A stretch of DNA of 64,000 bases from contig NZ_JABBFQ010000002.1 in assembly GCF_018494055.1 (NCBI RefSeq), positions 186,001 through 250,000 on the forward strand. Direction: 5' to 3'. The translations under genes were made by a program, and so were the position numbers. This DNA is from Rosenbergiella epipactidis. Lineage in GTDB: Bacteria; Pseudomonadota; Gammaproteobacteria; Enterobacterales; Enterobacteriaceae. The notes beneath the pieces are model-generated. The model was not told the DNA's origin and did no database searches. It saw only the letters and a list, made by a program, of their open reading frames with translations. Positions 1-9,875 of the stretch are shown piece by piece; position 1 is the stretch's first letter, and each line of letters starts with the position of its first letter.

Positions 1-853
1 TCAATTGCCAGGCGATTGCCTCTTTCAACGCTTGGGTATCAGCCTCGTCCATTTTTTGTGCCGAGGCCAACTGCGGAATCATCGACTGTGCTTGGTCGGT
101 GTTATCACGAGCCAAGCGGTTAAATGCAAGGAGAGTAATTTTGCGGCTAAAATCGGTCGGCGAAACACTTTGAGCAAAAGTTAGAACGCCTTGCGAAGAG
201 CTCTGGAGCGCCCTTAACGCTGTACTCAGCGTATCGTAGTCTGAAGGTAACTGAGCGATAAGCTGATTAGTGAGACGATCATTCCCAGCTTTAAAAGAGA
301 GCAATAGACGCGTGAGAATCTGGTCGGCACTAAAGTCACCACTGTTTTGCCATGCGGTGAAAAGGCGATCACAGCCCGCAGGCAATGAACGGCCCGTCAT
401 CCAGATGGATCGCGCCCCTTGCCAAGCAAGACGTTGATGACCCGTAGCATAGTTGGCGTAGTACCAATTACACTTAGCTTGTGCAGTCGGCGGCTCTTGC
501 GGGCTAAAACTGAGTAAACCTTGCCAATCATCACGTCGAGCAAGCTCACTGACAAATTGATTTTTCAGACTCTTGGCCGCCGGTAAGGTAGGATAACGAT
601 TAACAAAATTGTTGATGCCCAGCGCCGTATCTTGGCTGAGATCTTGGGAAAGCTGGCGATATTCAAGATAGGGGTAAAGTGGATAATCTTGTAGCGTTGG
701 CATCAATTGTGCCACCACATCCATTTGCTTAGCATCCCAAGCTTGACGTATTTGGCTATAGCGCTGGCGCTGCTCTTGTAATGAGTCGGCAAACGCCGCG
801 CAACTCACGGTGGTAAGACATACTCCTGCTACCCAATGCTTCCAATCTGCCAC
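1..853 (-). CDS. slt: Soluble lytic murein transglycosylase Slt (N-terminal part, cut by window edge)
   Basis: The frame is open from a GTG at 853 to the window edge, so only about 284 N-terminal residues are seen. The start has a good AGGGGTAA-type ribosome binding site, and the first 22-23 residues form a signal peptide ending in AFA before ADS. The remainder is the alpha-helical superhelical (U-shaped) part that in Slt70 threads the glycan strand; the catalytic goose-type lysozyme domain lies outside the window. Slt is a periplasmic exolytic transglycosylase releasing 1,6-anhydromuropeptides. It is divergent from ettA, as in E. coli. The identity rests on the helical region and this synteny. 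Confidence 0.9.
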   Translation of the reverse strand, partial: MADWKHWVAGVCLTTVSCAAFADSLQEQRQRYSQIRQAWDAKQMDVVAQLMPTLQDYPLYPYLEYRQLSQDLSQDTALGINNFVNRYPTLPAAKSLKNQFVSELARRDDWQGLLSFSPQEPPTAQAKCNWYYANYATGHQRLAWQGARSIWMTGRSLPAGCDRLFTAWQNSGDFSADQILTRLLLSFKAGNDRLTNQLIAQLPSDYDTLSTALRALQSSSQGVLTFAQSVSPTDFSRKITLLAFNRLARDNTDQAQSMIPQLASAQKMDEADTQALKEAIAWQL

Positions 854-1042
854 GTGTTACCCCTTATCGACGCTATAGTGAAGAGTTCATTACGCTAACA
901 TGTTTCCAATACTTCGTTTAGCTTTCCTGTTAGTCCCTCCGATTATAGACCTTTCCTCTGAGCTGTTACTGTGAATATGACGTGAAAACAGATACACTTC
1001 TCAGCAAATAATAGGTTTAACGATCACTAAGAGGCTTATCTC

Positions 1043-2710
1043 GTGGCGCAATTCGTATACAGTATGCACCGTGTGGGGAAAGTTGTTCCTCCCAAACGAC
1101 ATATTTTAAAAAATATTTCTCTTAGCTTCTTCCCAGGGGCAAAAATTGGCGTTCTCGGTCTTAATGGCGCGGGTAAATCAACCCTGCTACGCATCATGGC
1201 CGGTATCGATAAAGATATTGAGGGTGAAGCAAGACCACAACCCGGTATTAAAATCGGTTATCTGCCGCAAGAGCCGCAATTGAATCCTGAGCATACCGTA
1301 CGGGAATCCATTGAAGAGGCACTCTCCGAGGTTGTCGGTGCATTAAAGCGTCTGGACGAAGTCTATGCTCTTTACGCCGAGCCTGAGGCCGATTTCGATA
1401 AACTGGCTGCAGAACAAGGCCGTTTGGAAGAGATTATTCAAGCGCACGATGGTCACAACCTCAATACTCAACTAGAACGTGCCGCCGATGCATTACGCTT
1501 ACCCGAATGGGACGCGAAAGTGGCCAATCTTTCTGGAGGGGAACGTCGTCGTGTTGCGCTATGTCGGCTATTGCTTGAAAAGCCAGATATGTTGCTGCTC
1601 GATGAGCCAACGAACCACCTAGATGCAGAATCCGTTGCTTGGCTTGAACGCTTCCTGCATGACTTTGAGGGCACTGTCGTCGCGATCACCCACGACCGTT
1701 ACTTCCTCGATAATGTTGCTGGCTGGATCTTAGAGCTGGACCGCGGCGAAGGTATCCCATGGGAAGGCAACTACTCTTCTTGGTTGGAGCAGAAAGATCA
1801 ACGCTTAGCACAGGAAGCCTCTGCTGAAGCGGCTCGCCGTAAATCGATCGAAAAAGAGCTGGAATGGGTACGCCAAGGCACTAAAGGCCGCCAATCAAAA
1901 GGTAAAGCACGTCTGGCCCGCTTTGACGAGCTGAACAGCGTCGAGTATCAAAAGCGTAATGAAACCAGCGAACTCTTTATCCCGCCTGGAGCACGTTTAG
2001 GCGATAAAGTGGTAGAAGTGAATAATCTTACCAAGTCCTATGGTGATCGCGTTCTGATCGATAACCTCTCTTTCTCCATTCCGAAAGGGGCCATTGTCGG
2101 GATTATCGGTGCCAACGGTGCAGGTAAATCAACGCTGTTCCGTATGCTATCAGGTCAAGAACAACCAGATTCCGGCGAAATCACCCTAGGTGAAACGGTG
2201 AAACTGGCTTCGGTCGAACAATTCCGTGACGCGATGGATAACAGTAAAACCGTTTGGGAAGAAGTGTCCGGTGGTCAAGATATCATGCGTATCGGCAACT
2301 TCGAGATGCCAAGCCGCGCATACGTCGGTCGCTTTAACTTTAAAGGAACCGATCAAGGCAAACGCGTCGGTGAGCTGTCTGGTGGTGAACGCGGTCGTTT
2401 ACATTTAGCAAAATTACTGCAAGTTGGCGGTAACTTATTACTGCTCGATGAACCGACCAATGACCTGGATATCGAGACGCTGCGCGCCTTAGAGAATGCC
2501 CTGTTAGAGTTCCCTGGCTGCGCCATGGTGATCTCGCACGACCGTTGGTTCCTCGACCGAATCGCAACCCATATCCTTGATTATCAAGATGAAGGAAATG
2601 TGACGTTCTTTGAAGGAAACTTCAGTGAGTACGAAGATTACCGTAAACGCACACTAGGCCATGAAGCGCTTGAACCGAAGCGAATGAAATATAAGAAAAT
2701 GAGCAAATAA
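1043..2710 (+). CDS. ettA: Energy-dependent translational throttle protein EttA (ABC-F)
   Basis: This 555-residue soluble ABC-F ATPase has two nucleotide-binding domains and no membrane segments. The first Walker A (GLNGAGKST) is near residue 39, with an LSGGE signature near 163 and DEPTNHLD near 187. The second Walker A (GANGAGKST) is near 360, with another LSGGE and DEPTNDLD. The charged helical linker between them (about 240-320) is the P-site tRNA interaction motif. The length equals the E. coli protein. EttA binds the ribosomal E site and gates entry into elongation according to the ATP/ADP ratio. The start is GTG, with AAGAGG 8 bases upstream. A strong terminator follows. Confidence 0.96.
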   Translation: MAQFVYSMHRVGKVVPPKRHILKNISLSFFPGAKIGVLGLNGAGKSTLLRIMAGIDKDIEGEARPQPGIKIGYLPQEPQLNPEHTVRESIEEALSEVVGALKRLDEVYALYAEPEADFDKLAAEQGRLEEIIQAHDGHNLNTQLERAADALRLPEWDAKVANLSGGERRRVALCRLLLEKPDMLLLDEPTNHLDAESVAWLERFLHDFEGTVVAITHDRYFLDNVAGWILELDRGEGIPWEGNYSSWLEQKDQRLAQEASAEAARRKSIEKELEWVRQGTKGRQSKGKARLARFDELNSVEYQKRNETSELFIPPGARLGDKVVEVNNLTKSYGDRVLIDNLSFSIPKGAIVGIIGANGAGKSTLFRMLSGQEQPDSGEITLGETVKLASVEQFRDAMDNSKTVWEEVSGGQDIMRIGNFEMPSRAYVGRFNFKGTDQGKRVGELSGGERGRLHLAKLLQVGGNLLLLDEPTNDLDIETLRALENALLEFPGCAMVISHDRWFLDRIATHILDYQDEGNVTFFEGNFSEYEDYRKRTLGHEALEPKRMKYKKMSK

Positions 2711-2720
2711 TGTTCAATAA

Positions 2721-2752
2721 AAGAGAGCCGCAGGTCGGCTCTCTTTATTTTA
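2721..2752. terminator. Bidirectional terminator between ettA and nadR
   Basis: A perfect stem (AAGAGAGCCG / CGGCTCTCTT with a short CAGGT loop) follows the ettA stop and is trailed by a T-rich run. The A-rich left flank makes it usable from the minus strand as well, where it lies just past the nadR stop. Confidence 0.8.
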
Positions 2753-2756
2753 ACCG

Positions 2757-4022
2757 CTATTCGGATAAAAGCCGATCACCGTTCAGTGTCGAAGAGGATT
2801 TTAATAAGACTTTTTCGACAAGCTCGATACAGCGTAAAAAACGACTGTCATAATCATCTTCTTTAACCTGTACAAAGGGGATCCCATTCTGCTGCAACAG
2901 ATCGATCAGCAATAATTGAAACTCTTTTCGATCGACGGAACTGCCTAGACTACGTAGCCCATCGGCAACCCAAGGGACGTTGTTTTCTAACAGAATCACA
3001 AGATCGAACCGATACTCTGCGATCAGCGCCTGTACAAAGGGATGAGCCTTACCTTCATACTTGATACAAAATGCTTGAGTTGTCACGAAATCGGTATCGA
3101 TAAACGCAACTTTGTTAGCATATTTTACTGCAAAATCAATGTACTGCGCTTGGCCTAAAGCAATCTTATCGTAATCAGAATATTGCAACGCTATCTCATC
3201 TCCCCCTAATTGCGAGAAGACATAATCACGTCCATATTCCCAAGCACTGGTGGTATTAAAAATATTGGCGAGCTTGTTGACCAAGGTCGACTTACCGCTC
3301 GACTCACCGCCGAGTAAAGCAACTTTACGCACAAAGAACGGTTTAACTTCGGTCGGAATATAGTCCCAGTAACGGAACGGATCTTGTCGGATTTGATGAC
3401 CGCTGATGTTAATAAACGAACGCTTCGCATCCACCACAATCGTTTCGATATTAAGATAGCGTTCGAACATTGCGGCATCGTCTTGCTCACTGGTATAAAC
3501 CCGTTGCGCATTGATCTGTTTTTCCGCCATAAAGGCGCTGATCTCTTGGCTCCAGATATCCCATCCGTGAGGATAGGGTTCGACGCCTTCCTCATTGAAG
3601 GAGTGAATACGAATATTCTTTTGATACTTAAAGGTCTGTAATAGCCAACGGAGTCGATCAGCCGTCGTCGGTTGTTCCGACATGGCACTCTCTTCAAACA
3701 ATTGCCGGTCACGCGGCTCATCGTGGCCCATAATGATATGCAGTTCATCAACTTGGCTACAGGCGCGCTGAATAAGGTAAATATGGCCGGTATGTAAGGG
3801 ATAGAACTTACCGAAAATAACGCCAACCACTTTTTGTCGATAGGGGTAGTCTAGCGCCAGAAAATGGTGCAGCGCCTGGAGTTTCGAGGCACTGGGACTT
3901 TTTATTTTCTGATTCAATAATTGACTGAGGTAGCCCTTAGTCATGTCACAGGCTTCAGCCACCTGCTGCAGTGTGACACCTTGTTGCTGTATCGCGAGTT
4001 TCAAATAATCATAATTTTGCAT
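2757..4022 (-). CDS. nadR: Trifunctional NAD regulator NadR (repressor, NMN adenylyltransferase, ribosylnicotinamide kinase)
   Basis: The protein has three parts: an N-terminal XRE-type helix-turn-helix (about 1-60), an adenylyltransferase domain with GKFYPLHTGH near residue 70, and a kinase domain with Walker A GGESSGKST near 240. It represses NAD biosynthesis and uptake genes when NAD is high and phosphorylates nicotinamide riboside. ATG at 4022 is preferred to the GTG one codon earlier because AGGA lies about 10 bases upstream. It is the last gene of serB-radA-nadR, 43 bases after radA. The length (421) is slightly above the 410 of E. coli. Confidence 0.96.
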   Translation of the reverse strand: MQNYDYLKLAIQQQGVTLQQVAEACDMTKGYLSQLLNQKIKSPSASKLQALHHFLALDYPYRQKVVGVIFGKFYPLHTGHIYLIQRACSQVDELHIIMGHDEPRDRQLFEESAMSEQPTTADRLRWLLQTFKYQKNIRIHSFNEEGVEPYPHGWDIWSQEISAFMAEKQINAQRVYTSEQDDAAMFERYLNIETIVVDAKRSFINISGHQIRQDPFRYWDYIPTEVKPFFVRKVALLGGESSGKSTLVNKLANIFNTTSAWEYGRDYVFSQLGGDEIALQYSDYDKIALGQAQYIDFAVKYANKVAFIDTDFVTTQAFCIKYEGKAHPFVQALIAEYRFDLVILLENNVPWVADGLRSLGSSVDRKEFQLLLIDLLQQNGIPFVQVKEDDYDSRFLRCIELVEKVLLKSSSTLNGDRLLSE

Positions 4023-4065
4023 CACGCCAGTTCCTAAGAGCTTACTACCCTGACTCAGTTAAACG

Positions 4066-5451
4066 TTAGGTTAATTCATCAAATACCGCTAACGCATCCG
4101 CTAATTTTTTGACTGGATAAACCTTCATGCCGCTTGGTGGGTTTTTTGGTGCATTCGCGGCTGGGACAATAGCCCGCGTAAAGCCATGTTTACTGGCTTC
4201 CGAGATACGCTCCTGGCCACTGGGTACTGGGCGTATCTCACCTGCCAGCCCCACTTCGCCGAAGATAACTAAGTCTTGCGGCAACGCGCGATCGCGTAAG
4301 CTAGATACCATCGCTAAGAGAAGGGCTAAATCGGCACTGGTCTCCGTGACTTTTACCCCACCGACCACATTCACGAATACGTCTTGATCCGCCATCTGTA
4401 AACCACCATGGCGGTGCAGCACAGCTAGCAAGATCGCCAGTCGGTTTTGTTCGAGTCCTACCGCCACACGACGAGGGTTGCCCATTAAGGAATGATCGAC
4501 GAGGGCCTGAATCTCCACCAGCAGAGGGCGGGTACCTTCCCATACCACCATGACAGAGCTCCCCGGTGTTACCTCATCTCCCCGCGAGAGAAAAATAGCT
4601 GAGGGATTACTCACTTCCCGCATCCCCTGTTCGGTCATCGCGAACACACCCAGCTCGTTTACCGCCCCAAAGCGGTTTTTATGGCTGCGTAAGGTCCGAA
4701 AACGCGAGTCGGTGTCGCCATCCAGGAGCACAGAGCAGTCGATACAGTGTTCCAACACTTTTGGACCGGCCAAGGAACCGTCTTTCGTTACATGACCTAC
4801 CATCACTATCGCCACATTACGGGTTTTAGCAAAACGCGTTAGATAGGCTGCTGTTTCACGAACTTGCGCAACACTTCCCGGCGACGATTGGACATCCGCC
4901 ATATGCATTACTTGAATGGAGTCAATCACCATTAATTGCGGCGTTTCGCTTTCAGCAATTTGGCAGATCTCTTCGATACTGGTTTCGGACAGCATGTTCA
5001 GATGCGTCGTCGGTAAACCCAGCCGATGCGCGCGCATCGCCACTTGTTGTAACGACTCTTCACCTGTTACATACAGCGTTTTCATCTGTTCAGACAACTT
5101 ACAGAGCGTCTGCAGCAAGAGTGTCGATTTACCGGCACCTGGACTTCCGCCAATCAGGATGGCACTGCCGGGAACGACACCCCCACCCAGTACCCGATCG
5201 AATTCTTTAAAACCCGTTGAAAAACGCGGTAAGGCTTCGAGGCTGATGTCGGAGAGCTTTTGGACCTTACTGCCGCCCGTACTGCCCGCATAACCAGATA
5301 AGCGCTCATTTCTCGCGACAGTAGGCGAGGCGGCGAGCCGTACTTCAGTAATCGTATTCCACGCATGGCAGGCACTACACTGCCCCTGCCAACGAGGATA
5401 GTCTGCGCCACACTCGTTACAGACAAAGGCGCGTTTTGCTGCTTTAGCCAA
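4066..5451 (-). CDS. radA: DNA repair protein RadA
   Basis: RadA is a RecA-like branch-migration ATPase of 461 residues. It has an N-terminal zinc finger (Cys11, 14, 25, 28), Walker A GGSPGAGKST near residue 100, the RadA-specific KNRFG motif in the middle and a Lon-protease-like C-terminal domain. It extends heteroduplex in recombinational repair. The start codon is TTG, supported by AAGGAG with a good spacing and by the N-terminus MAKA-KRAFVCNECG, which matches the family. It lies 13 bases after serB. Confidence 0.96.
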   Translation of the reverse strand: MAKAAKRAFVCNECGADYPRWQGQCSACHAWNTITEVRLAASPTVARNERLSGYAGSTGGSKVQKLSDISLEALPRFSTGFKEFDRVLGGGVVPGSAILIGGSPGAGKSTLLLQTLCKLSEQMKTLYVTGEESLQQVAMRAHRLGLPTTHLNMLSETSIEEICQIAESETPQLMVIDSIQVMHMADVQSSPGSVAQVRETAAYLTRFAKTRNVAIVMVGHVTKDGSLAGPKVLEHCIDCSVLLDGDTDSRFRTLRSHKNRFGAVNELGVFAMTEQGMREVSNPSAIFLSRGDEVTPGSSVMVVWEGTRPLLVEIQALVDHSLMGNPRRVAVGLEQNRLAILLAVLHRHGGLQMADQDVFVNVVGGVKVTETSADLALLLAMVSSLRDRALPQDLVIFGEVGLAGEIRPVPSGQERISEASKHGFTRAIVPAANAPKNPPSGMKVYPVKKLADALAVFDELT

Positions 5452-5464
5452 GATAACTCCTTAA

Positions 5465-6442
5465 TTAACGCGACTCATGGTTTAGGCTTCCTGTCAGAAT
5501 ACACAAGACTCCCGTCAGGTCGGCAAAACGAATCGCAACTTCACTCTTCTCATTAACTTTCGGCTTCGCATGGTAAGCAATCCCTAAACCCGCCGCTTGG
5601 ATCATCACTAAATCGTTGGCACCATCACCAATCGCCACCGTCTGTGACCGAGGGAGCTCATAGCGAGCGGCTAATTTTTCGAGGAAAGTGGCTTTATATT
5701 TCGCATCGACAATATCGCCTAACACCTGCCCCGTCAGTTTACCGTCAACTATCTCTAGCTGATTCGCCGCAACAGCGCTCAATTTTAATTTTTGTTGTAA
5801 GTAATCAGCAAAGAAAGTAAAGCCACCGGAAGCGATAGCAACTTGCCATCCCCGTGACTGTAAGGTGTCTACCATCAACTCTAGACCTGGCATAAGCGGT
5901 AAGCGGTCCAAGACCTGTTGTAAAATCGCCTCATCGGCTCCGGCTAACTGCGCCACACGCTCCCGTAAGCTTTGTTGGAAATCCAGTTCCCCACGCATCG
6001 CTTTTTCCGTGACTTCCGCCACTTGTTCGCCGCAACCGGCCAATACCGCAATTTCATCGATACACTCAATCTCAATTGCCGTAGAATCCATATCCATCAC
6101 CAGCAGACCTGGCTGCTGTAATTCAGGCAGTTGGCCAAGCGCCGCCACATCAAGCTCGAACTGATAAGCTAACTTGCGGGCTTCGGTCGTGAGTGAACCC
6201 GCTAGCCTGAGCACTGTATACTCGCCCACGCACCATGCACTGACTAATACCAACGCGCCGTCGAGTTGCTGCTGGAAATCGGTCAGGCACTGTTTATCCA
6301 GAGAGCGACCAAAGAGTAACCAGCCACTACGGCCTGCACGGTAATCGAGGGGCATAACTTCATCCCCATTTAACGAAAGCGGCAATCCTGGCCATGCTGT
6401 AACATCCGTAGGTAAATCAGACCAACTTAATCGGTTTGGCAT
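5465..6442 (-). CDS. serB: Phosphoserine phosphatase SerB
   Basis: SerB is a HAD-family phosphatase catalysing the last step of L-serine synthesis. The nucleophile motif is DMDST, followed further on by SGGFTFF and GDGAND. The N-terminal region is the usual regulatory part of enterobacterial SerB. A longer reading exists (to 6475), but ATG at 6442 has CAGGAG upstream and gives the family N-terminus (MPN.LSWSDLP). It is the first gene of the serB-radA-nadR operon, divergent from smp. Confidence 0.96.
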   Translation of the reverse strand: MPNRLSWSDLPTDVTAWPGLPLSLNGDEVMPLDYRAGRSGWLLFGRSLDKQCLTDFQQQLDGALVLVSAWCVGEYTVLRLAGSLTTEARKLAYQFELDVAALGQLPELQQPGLLVMDMDSTAIEIECIDEIAVLAGCGEQVAEVTEKAMRGELDFQQSLRERVAQLAGADEAILQQVLDRLPLMPGLELMVDTLQSRGWQVAIASGGFTFFADYLQQKLKLSAVAANQLEIVDGKLTGQVLGDIVDAKYKATFLEKLAARYELPRSQTVAIGDGANDLVMIQAAGLGIAYHAKPKVNEKSEVAIRFADLTGVLCILTGSLNHESR

Positions 6443-6560
6443 TGGTGCTCCTGAACAAACATTAAAACCCGGCAAAAGGCTACCCCGATCGGCCCAGCCA
6501 TGGCAACATAAACCCTCATCTGAGCCGATGATTTATGAAAAAAAATGAGAAGCTATTCAC

Positions 6561-7208
6561 ATGCAGAAGCCAAAAATTAACATTCAACTTCATAGAACGG
6601 TGATTGTTTTAGCCTGTCTAGCCTTAATGGTGCTATTAATGCAGGGGGCATCATGGTTCAGTTCGAGCCGGCAAAAGGTCGAAACATCGCAAGCTGCAGA
6701 GCTCTCTCAGGGCTTAGCGAATCAAGTGGCCTTCAGTTTACTGCCCTACTTCACGCAGAGTGAGATTGATCTGCCAGCGGTCACCGGAATACTCCACCAT
6801 TTAGCGCAACAACCGCGGGTAATCGACGTGTCACTTTATGATGTGGATGGATCGCGGCTGGCGCACAGTGGTCAATCGATGAGCGTTAGGGATCGCTTAG
6901 GTCTAGCCGGCGATCACGCAGGTAGCTATTCCACTCGACAAATTGTGGTCCCCCTACAAACCCGCGAGGGGCCGCAAGGCTACTTAAGGCTAACGTTGGA
7001 TACTCACACTTTAGCCAGCGAAGCACGGCATGTGGATAACACCACCAACTTACTTCGCTTAATGCTGTTGCTGTCCCTCGCCATCGGTATTATTTTGGCA
7101 AGGACACTGCTACGCGACCAACGAACGCATTGGCAACAATCCCCCTATTTACTGACTGCACATCGCCCCATCCCGCCAAAGCGTGATGAGGAGAGAAACA
7201 AGCAGTAA
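6561..7208 (+). CDS. smp: Membrane protein Smp (YtjB)
   Basis: This 215-residue inner-membrane protein has one transmembrane segment near residues 13-33 and another near 165-183, flanking a periplasmic domain of about 130 residues. It corresponds to Smp/YtjB, which sits divergent to serB across the Enterobacterales. The function is not established. The C-terminus is basic and short. The next gene, yjjG, is convergent and only 7 bases away. Confidence 0.9.
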   Translation: MQKPKINIQLHRTVIVLACLALMVLLMQGASWFSSSRQKVETSQAAELSQGLANQVAFSLLPYFTQSEIDLPAVTGILHHLAQQPRVIDVSLYDVDGSRLAHSGQSMSVRDRLGLAGDHAGSYSTRQIVVPLQTREGPQGYLRLTLDTHTLASEARHVDNTTNLLRLMLLLSLAIGIILARTLLRDQRTHWQQSPYLLTAHRPIPPKRDEERNKQ

Positions 7209-7215
7209 ATGCACG

Positions 7216-7896
7216 CTAGACTAATAATGCCTGTAACGCGCTAAGGGTAGAAACTTGCCAGTCGGGCTTGATGGTTTCGGGAAGGATTTTATCACCATGA
7301 TCCAACCAGCAGGTTTTCATTCCCGCATTGATGCCCCCGGCGATATCCGACTCTGGCGTGTCGCCGACCATTAGCGTGCGTTCAGGCTGGCACCCTTCCA
7401 GTTGTTCCAAGGTATGCTGGAAAATTTCAGGTGCGGGTTTCGCTAGCCCGAATTGCTCGGAAATAGTCAGAACCTGAAAATAGTCTCCAAAGCCAGTGCT
7501 GGCTAAACGTGCATGCAATAAGTCGGTAAAACCATTAGTAATGATACCAATACGAACATGTGGAGCAATCGCCTCTAACAGCGCTTTCGCGCCAGGCAGG
7601 GGCTGACAAATCTCAGCCATCGAGGCTAGAAATTGTTGATTCAGCGTGCTCGCCGGAAGATTAAGGACCTTCGCCCAAGGATCGAAGCGTCGTGTTTTAA
7701 GTTGCTCCGCATCAATTTCATGTTGCTGGTACGCCGTCCATAGCGGCTTATTTAACGCCTGATAATTTTGGTAGTCTTCAAGGCTAAACGTAACACCGTG
7801 CTGCGCAAACATCTTGTTTAGCCCTTTATAGGCATCGAATTCAAACAGTGTCTCATCAGCATCAAATAAGATGCAGTCGAATTGTTTTATCAACAT
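7216..7896 (-). CDS. yjjG: Pyrimidine 5'-nucleotidase YjjG
   Basis: This 226-residue HAD hydrolase carries motif I DADETLF (Asp12 and Asp14), motif II ITNG and motif IV VGDTPESDI. In E. coli YjjG hydrolyses UMP, dUMP and dTMP and helps clear non-canonical pyrimidine nucleotides. It is the last gene of the holD-rimI-yjjG operon, 18 bases after rimI. In E. coli it is followed by prfC, but here it abuts smp. Confidence 0.94.
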   Translation of the reverse strand: MLIKQFDCILFDADETLFEFDAYKGLNKMFAQHGVTFSLEDYQNYQALNKPLWTAYQQHEIDAEQLKTRRFDPWAKVLNLPASTLNQQFLASMAEICQPLPGAKALLEAIAPHVRIGIITNGFTDLLHARLASTGFGDYFQVLTISEQFGLAKPAPEIFQHTLEQLEGCQPERTLMVGDTPESDIAGGINAGMKTCWLDHGDKILPETIKPDWQVSTLSALQALLV

Positions 7897-7914
7897 AGTG
7901 CCTCAGAAATGGGA

Positions 7915-8355
7915 TTATAGGGTTAACGCCATGATTAGCGCATCCTCACGCCCGGTCGCGCTCGGATAATAATTAGGCCGCCGTGACACTTCATTGAAGT
8001 CCAGCGATTCATATAGCGCTATCGCCGCGAGGTTTGAGGCGCGAACTTCAAGCCACAGCATCATCACGCCGCGTTCCAACAATTGCTCGCTTAGCGCGGT
8101 GATAAGCTGGCGCGCGATACCGCGACGTTGGAAAGTGGGAGAAACCGCAATATTGAATAATGAGGCCTCGTCGAGGACGACTTGGCAAATGGCGAAACCG
8201 GCGAGTTCGCCCTCGTCGTCAGCGCGTAAATTTAGAAACCGTTCACCTTGGTTGGCTTGGAAGGTCGCTGCGCTCCAAGGATGTGAATGGCATTGAGTTT
8301 CAATGGCAAAAGCAGACTGCCAATCCTCGGGGAGAAGCTCAGAGATTATCGTCAT
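7915..8355 (-). CDS. rimI: Ribosomal protein bS18 alanine N-acetyltransferase RimI
   Basis: RimI is a GNAT-fold acetyltransferase of about 146 residues. The acetyl-CoA loop reads QRRGIARQLI, followed by LEVRASN and ALYESLDF, both RimI hallmarks. It acetylates the N-terminal alanine of ribosomal protein S18. ATG 8355 is chosen; an in-frame GTG two codons earlier is possible. The 5' end overlaps the 3' end of holD, so translation is likely coupled. Confidence 0.95.
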   Translation of the reverse strand: MTIISELLPEDWQSAFAIETQCHSHPWSAATFQANQGERFLNLRADDEGELAGFAICQVVLDEASLFNIAVSPTFQRRGIARQLITALSEQLLERGVMMLWLEVRASNLAAIALYESLDFNEVSRRPNYYPSATGREDALIMALTL

Positions 8356-8737
8356 AGTCACAAAATTGCTGCCATAAGGTACGTTTAGCCTCAGCCGTAT
8401 TAACTAAGGTAGTGAAAGACGGAGAGTGGAGTTGCTGAGCAGCATAACGATGTTGCGGTTCATGACCCACAAACCAAAGTAAACACGATAAGGATTGAGG
8501 GAGTAAAGGCAATTGCTCTAGCGTCAGATAGAGTACGTAAGCCGTTTCAATCGCGACACTCCGCAGCACATCATGAATAAAAGGATGGTGGATCTCGTCA
8601 CGCTGTAACCCGACGATCACTAATTGAGTCGTCGGTTTGATAGCCAGCGCGACCTCGCCATGTAAGACTTCGGGCCGCCGTAAACGGTACTGGTCGATCC
8701 CCATTTGCGCTAATAACCCGTCTCGTCTCTCTGTCAT
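8339..8737 (-). CDS. holD: DNA polymerase III psi subunit HolD
   Basis: HolD is a 132-residue small subunit that links chi (HolC) to the clamp loader and helps polymerase III hold on to SSB-coated DNA. The N-terminal TxRRD segment and the C-terminal [10 protein letters not shown] match the family, as does its place upstream of rimI and divergent from rsmC. Sequence conservation in this family is weak, so synteny carries much of the call. Confidence 0.92.
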   Translation of the reverse strand: MTERRDGLLAQMGIDQYRLRRPEVLHGEVALAIKPTTQLVIVGLQRDEIHHPFIHDVLRSVAIETAYVLYLTLEQLPLLPQSLSCLLWFVGHEPQHRYAAQQLHSPSFTTLVNTAEAKRTLWQQFCDYDDNL

Positions 8738-8806
8738 TTTTATCCACTCAACAAATGCTTACGTTGCTATGCTAGCAAAACCATCGAACCCACGCCAATA
8801 AACCTC

Positions 8807-8812
8807 TATAAT
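8807..8812 (+). promoter_or_regulatory. Likely -10 element of rsmC promoter
   Basis: A perfect TATAAT lies 28 bases before the rsmC ATG, followed by a GAGGAG ribosome binding site. No convincing -35 could be assigned. Confidence 0.5.
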
Positions 8813-8839
8813 CGCCCCACTTATGAAAGAGGAGTTACC

Positions 8840-9868
8840 ATGTCTGCTTATATGCCGGCCAGCGAAGTACTGTTGCGCCACGAGGAAGAGTTCGAACATC
8901 GCCATATTATTTTTGCGGGTGATCTGCAGGATATGTTGCCAGCACAATTAACCACGGCCTCTACCCGTGTTTTTACACAGCAATTCCACCACTGGCAAGC
9001 ATTAAGCCAGCAATTGGGTGAACGCGCGCAATTTGGACTTTATGCGACCGCTGAGCACTTATCAGGCTGCGATACCCTCGTTTATTACTGGCCTAAAAAT
9101 AAGCCAGAAGCCGCTTTCCAGCTTGCCAACCTACTCGCACTATTGCCCGTTAGCAGCGATCTTTTCGTGGTCGGTGAGAACCGCAGTGGGGTTCGTAGCG
9201 CCGAAAATGTTATCGAACAGTTTAGCTCTCTTGAGAAAATCGATAGCGCTCGACGTTGCGGCTTATACCACGGGCGTCTTGACCAGCAAGCCACCTTCGA
9301 TATCGACAGTTACTACGATGCGTATCAACTCGATCAGCTGACCATTAAAACCCTTCCAGGGGTCTTTAGTCGTGATGGTCTGGATAACGGTAGTGCACTG
9401 TTACTCTCGACATTGATGCCTCATACCAAAGGTAAGGTGCTGGATCTAGGCTGTGGGGCAGGCGTGCTGGCAGCAAGTTTGAAACAGCACTCGCCTAAAG
9501 TGCGTTTATGGTTATCTGATGTCAATGCGGCAGCGGTTGCAGCCAGCCAAGCAACATTGGCGTGTAACGATATTGAAGGGGAAGTCTTCGCCAGTAATGT
9601 CTTTTCTGACGTTCAAGGTCGATTCGATATGATCCTCTCTAACCCACCGTTCCATGACGGGCTACAAACCAGCTTAGACGCGGCCCATGCGCTTATTCGT
9701 GGCGCGGCAAACCATTTGAACAGTGGCGGTGAACTGAGAATTGTCGCCAATGCCTTTTTACCGTACCCACAGGTCTTGGAAGAGACGTTCGGGCATTACG
9801 AAATTCTGGCGCAAACCGGAAAATTCCGCGTATACCGCAGTGTTTGGGGAAGAACTAAGCGCGCGTAA
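8840..9868 (+). CDS. rsmC: 16S rRNA m2G1207 methyltransferase RsmC
   Basis: This 342-residue SAM-dependent methyltransferase has two tandem Rossmann-like halves. The active C-terminal half carries the SAM motif [12 protein letters not shown] and the catalytic NPPF motif (ILSNPPFHD). It methylates G1207 of 16S rRNA on assembled 30S subunits. It is divergent from holD and has a strong GAGGAG site. A stem-loop follows the stop. The paralogue rlmG lies elsewhere in this window and has the same two-domain layout. Confidence 0.96.
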   Translation: MSAYMPASEVLLRHEEEFEHRHIIFAGDLQDMLPAQLTTASTRVFTQQFHHWQALSQQLGERAQFGLYATAEHLSGCDTLVYYWPKNKPEAAFQLANLLALLPVSSDLFVVGENRSGVRSAENVIEQFSSLEKIDSARRCGLYHGRLDQQATFDIDSYYDAYQLDQLTIKTLPGVFSRDGLDNGSALLLSTLMPHTKGKVLDLGCGAGVLAASLKQHSPKVRLWLSDVNAAAVAASQATLACNDIEGEVFASNVFSDVQGRFDMILSNPPFHDGLQTSLDAAHALIRGAANHLNSGGELRIVANAFLPYPQVLEETFGHYEILAQTGKFRVYRSVWGRTKRA

Positions 9869-9875
9869 CCTTGCC

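Noticed and set aside
3206-3826. A 206-codon minus-strand frame inside nadR
   Set aside because: It is fully inside nadR in another frame, has no family features, and nadR is intact.
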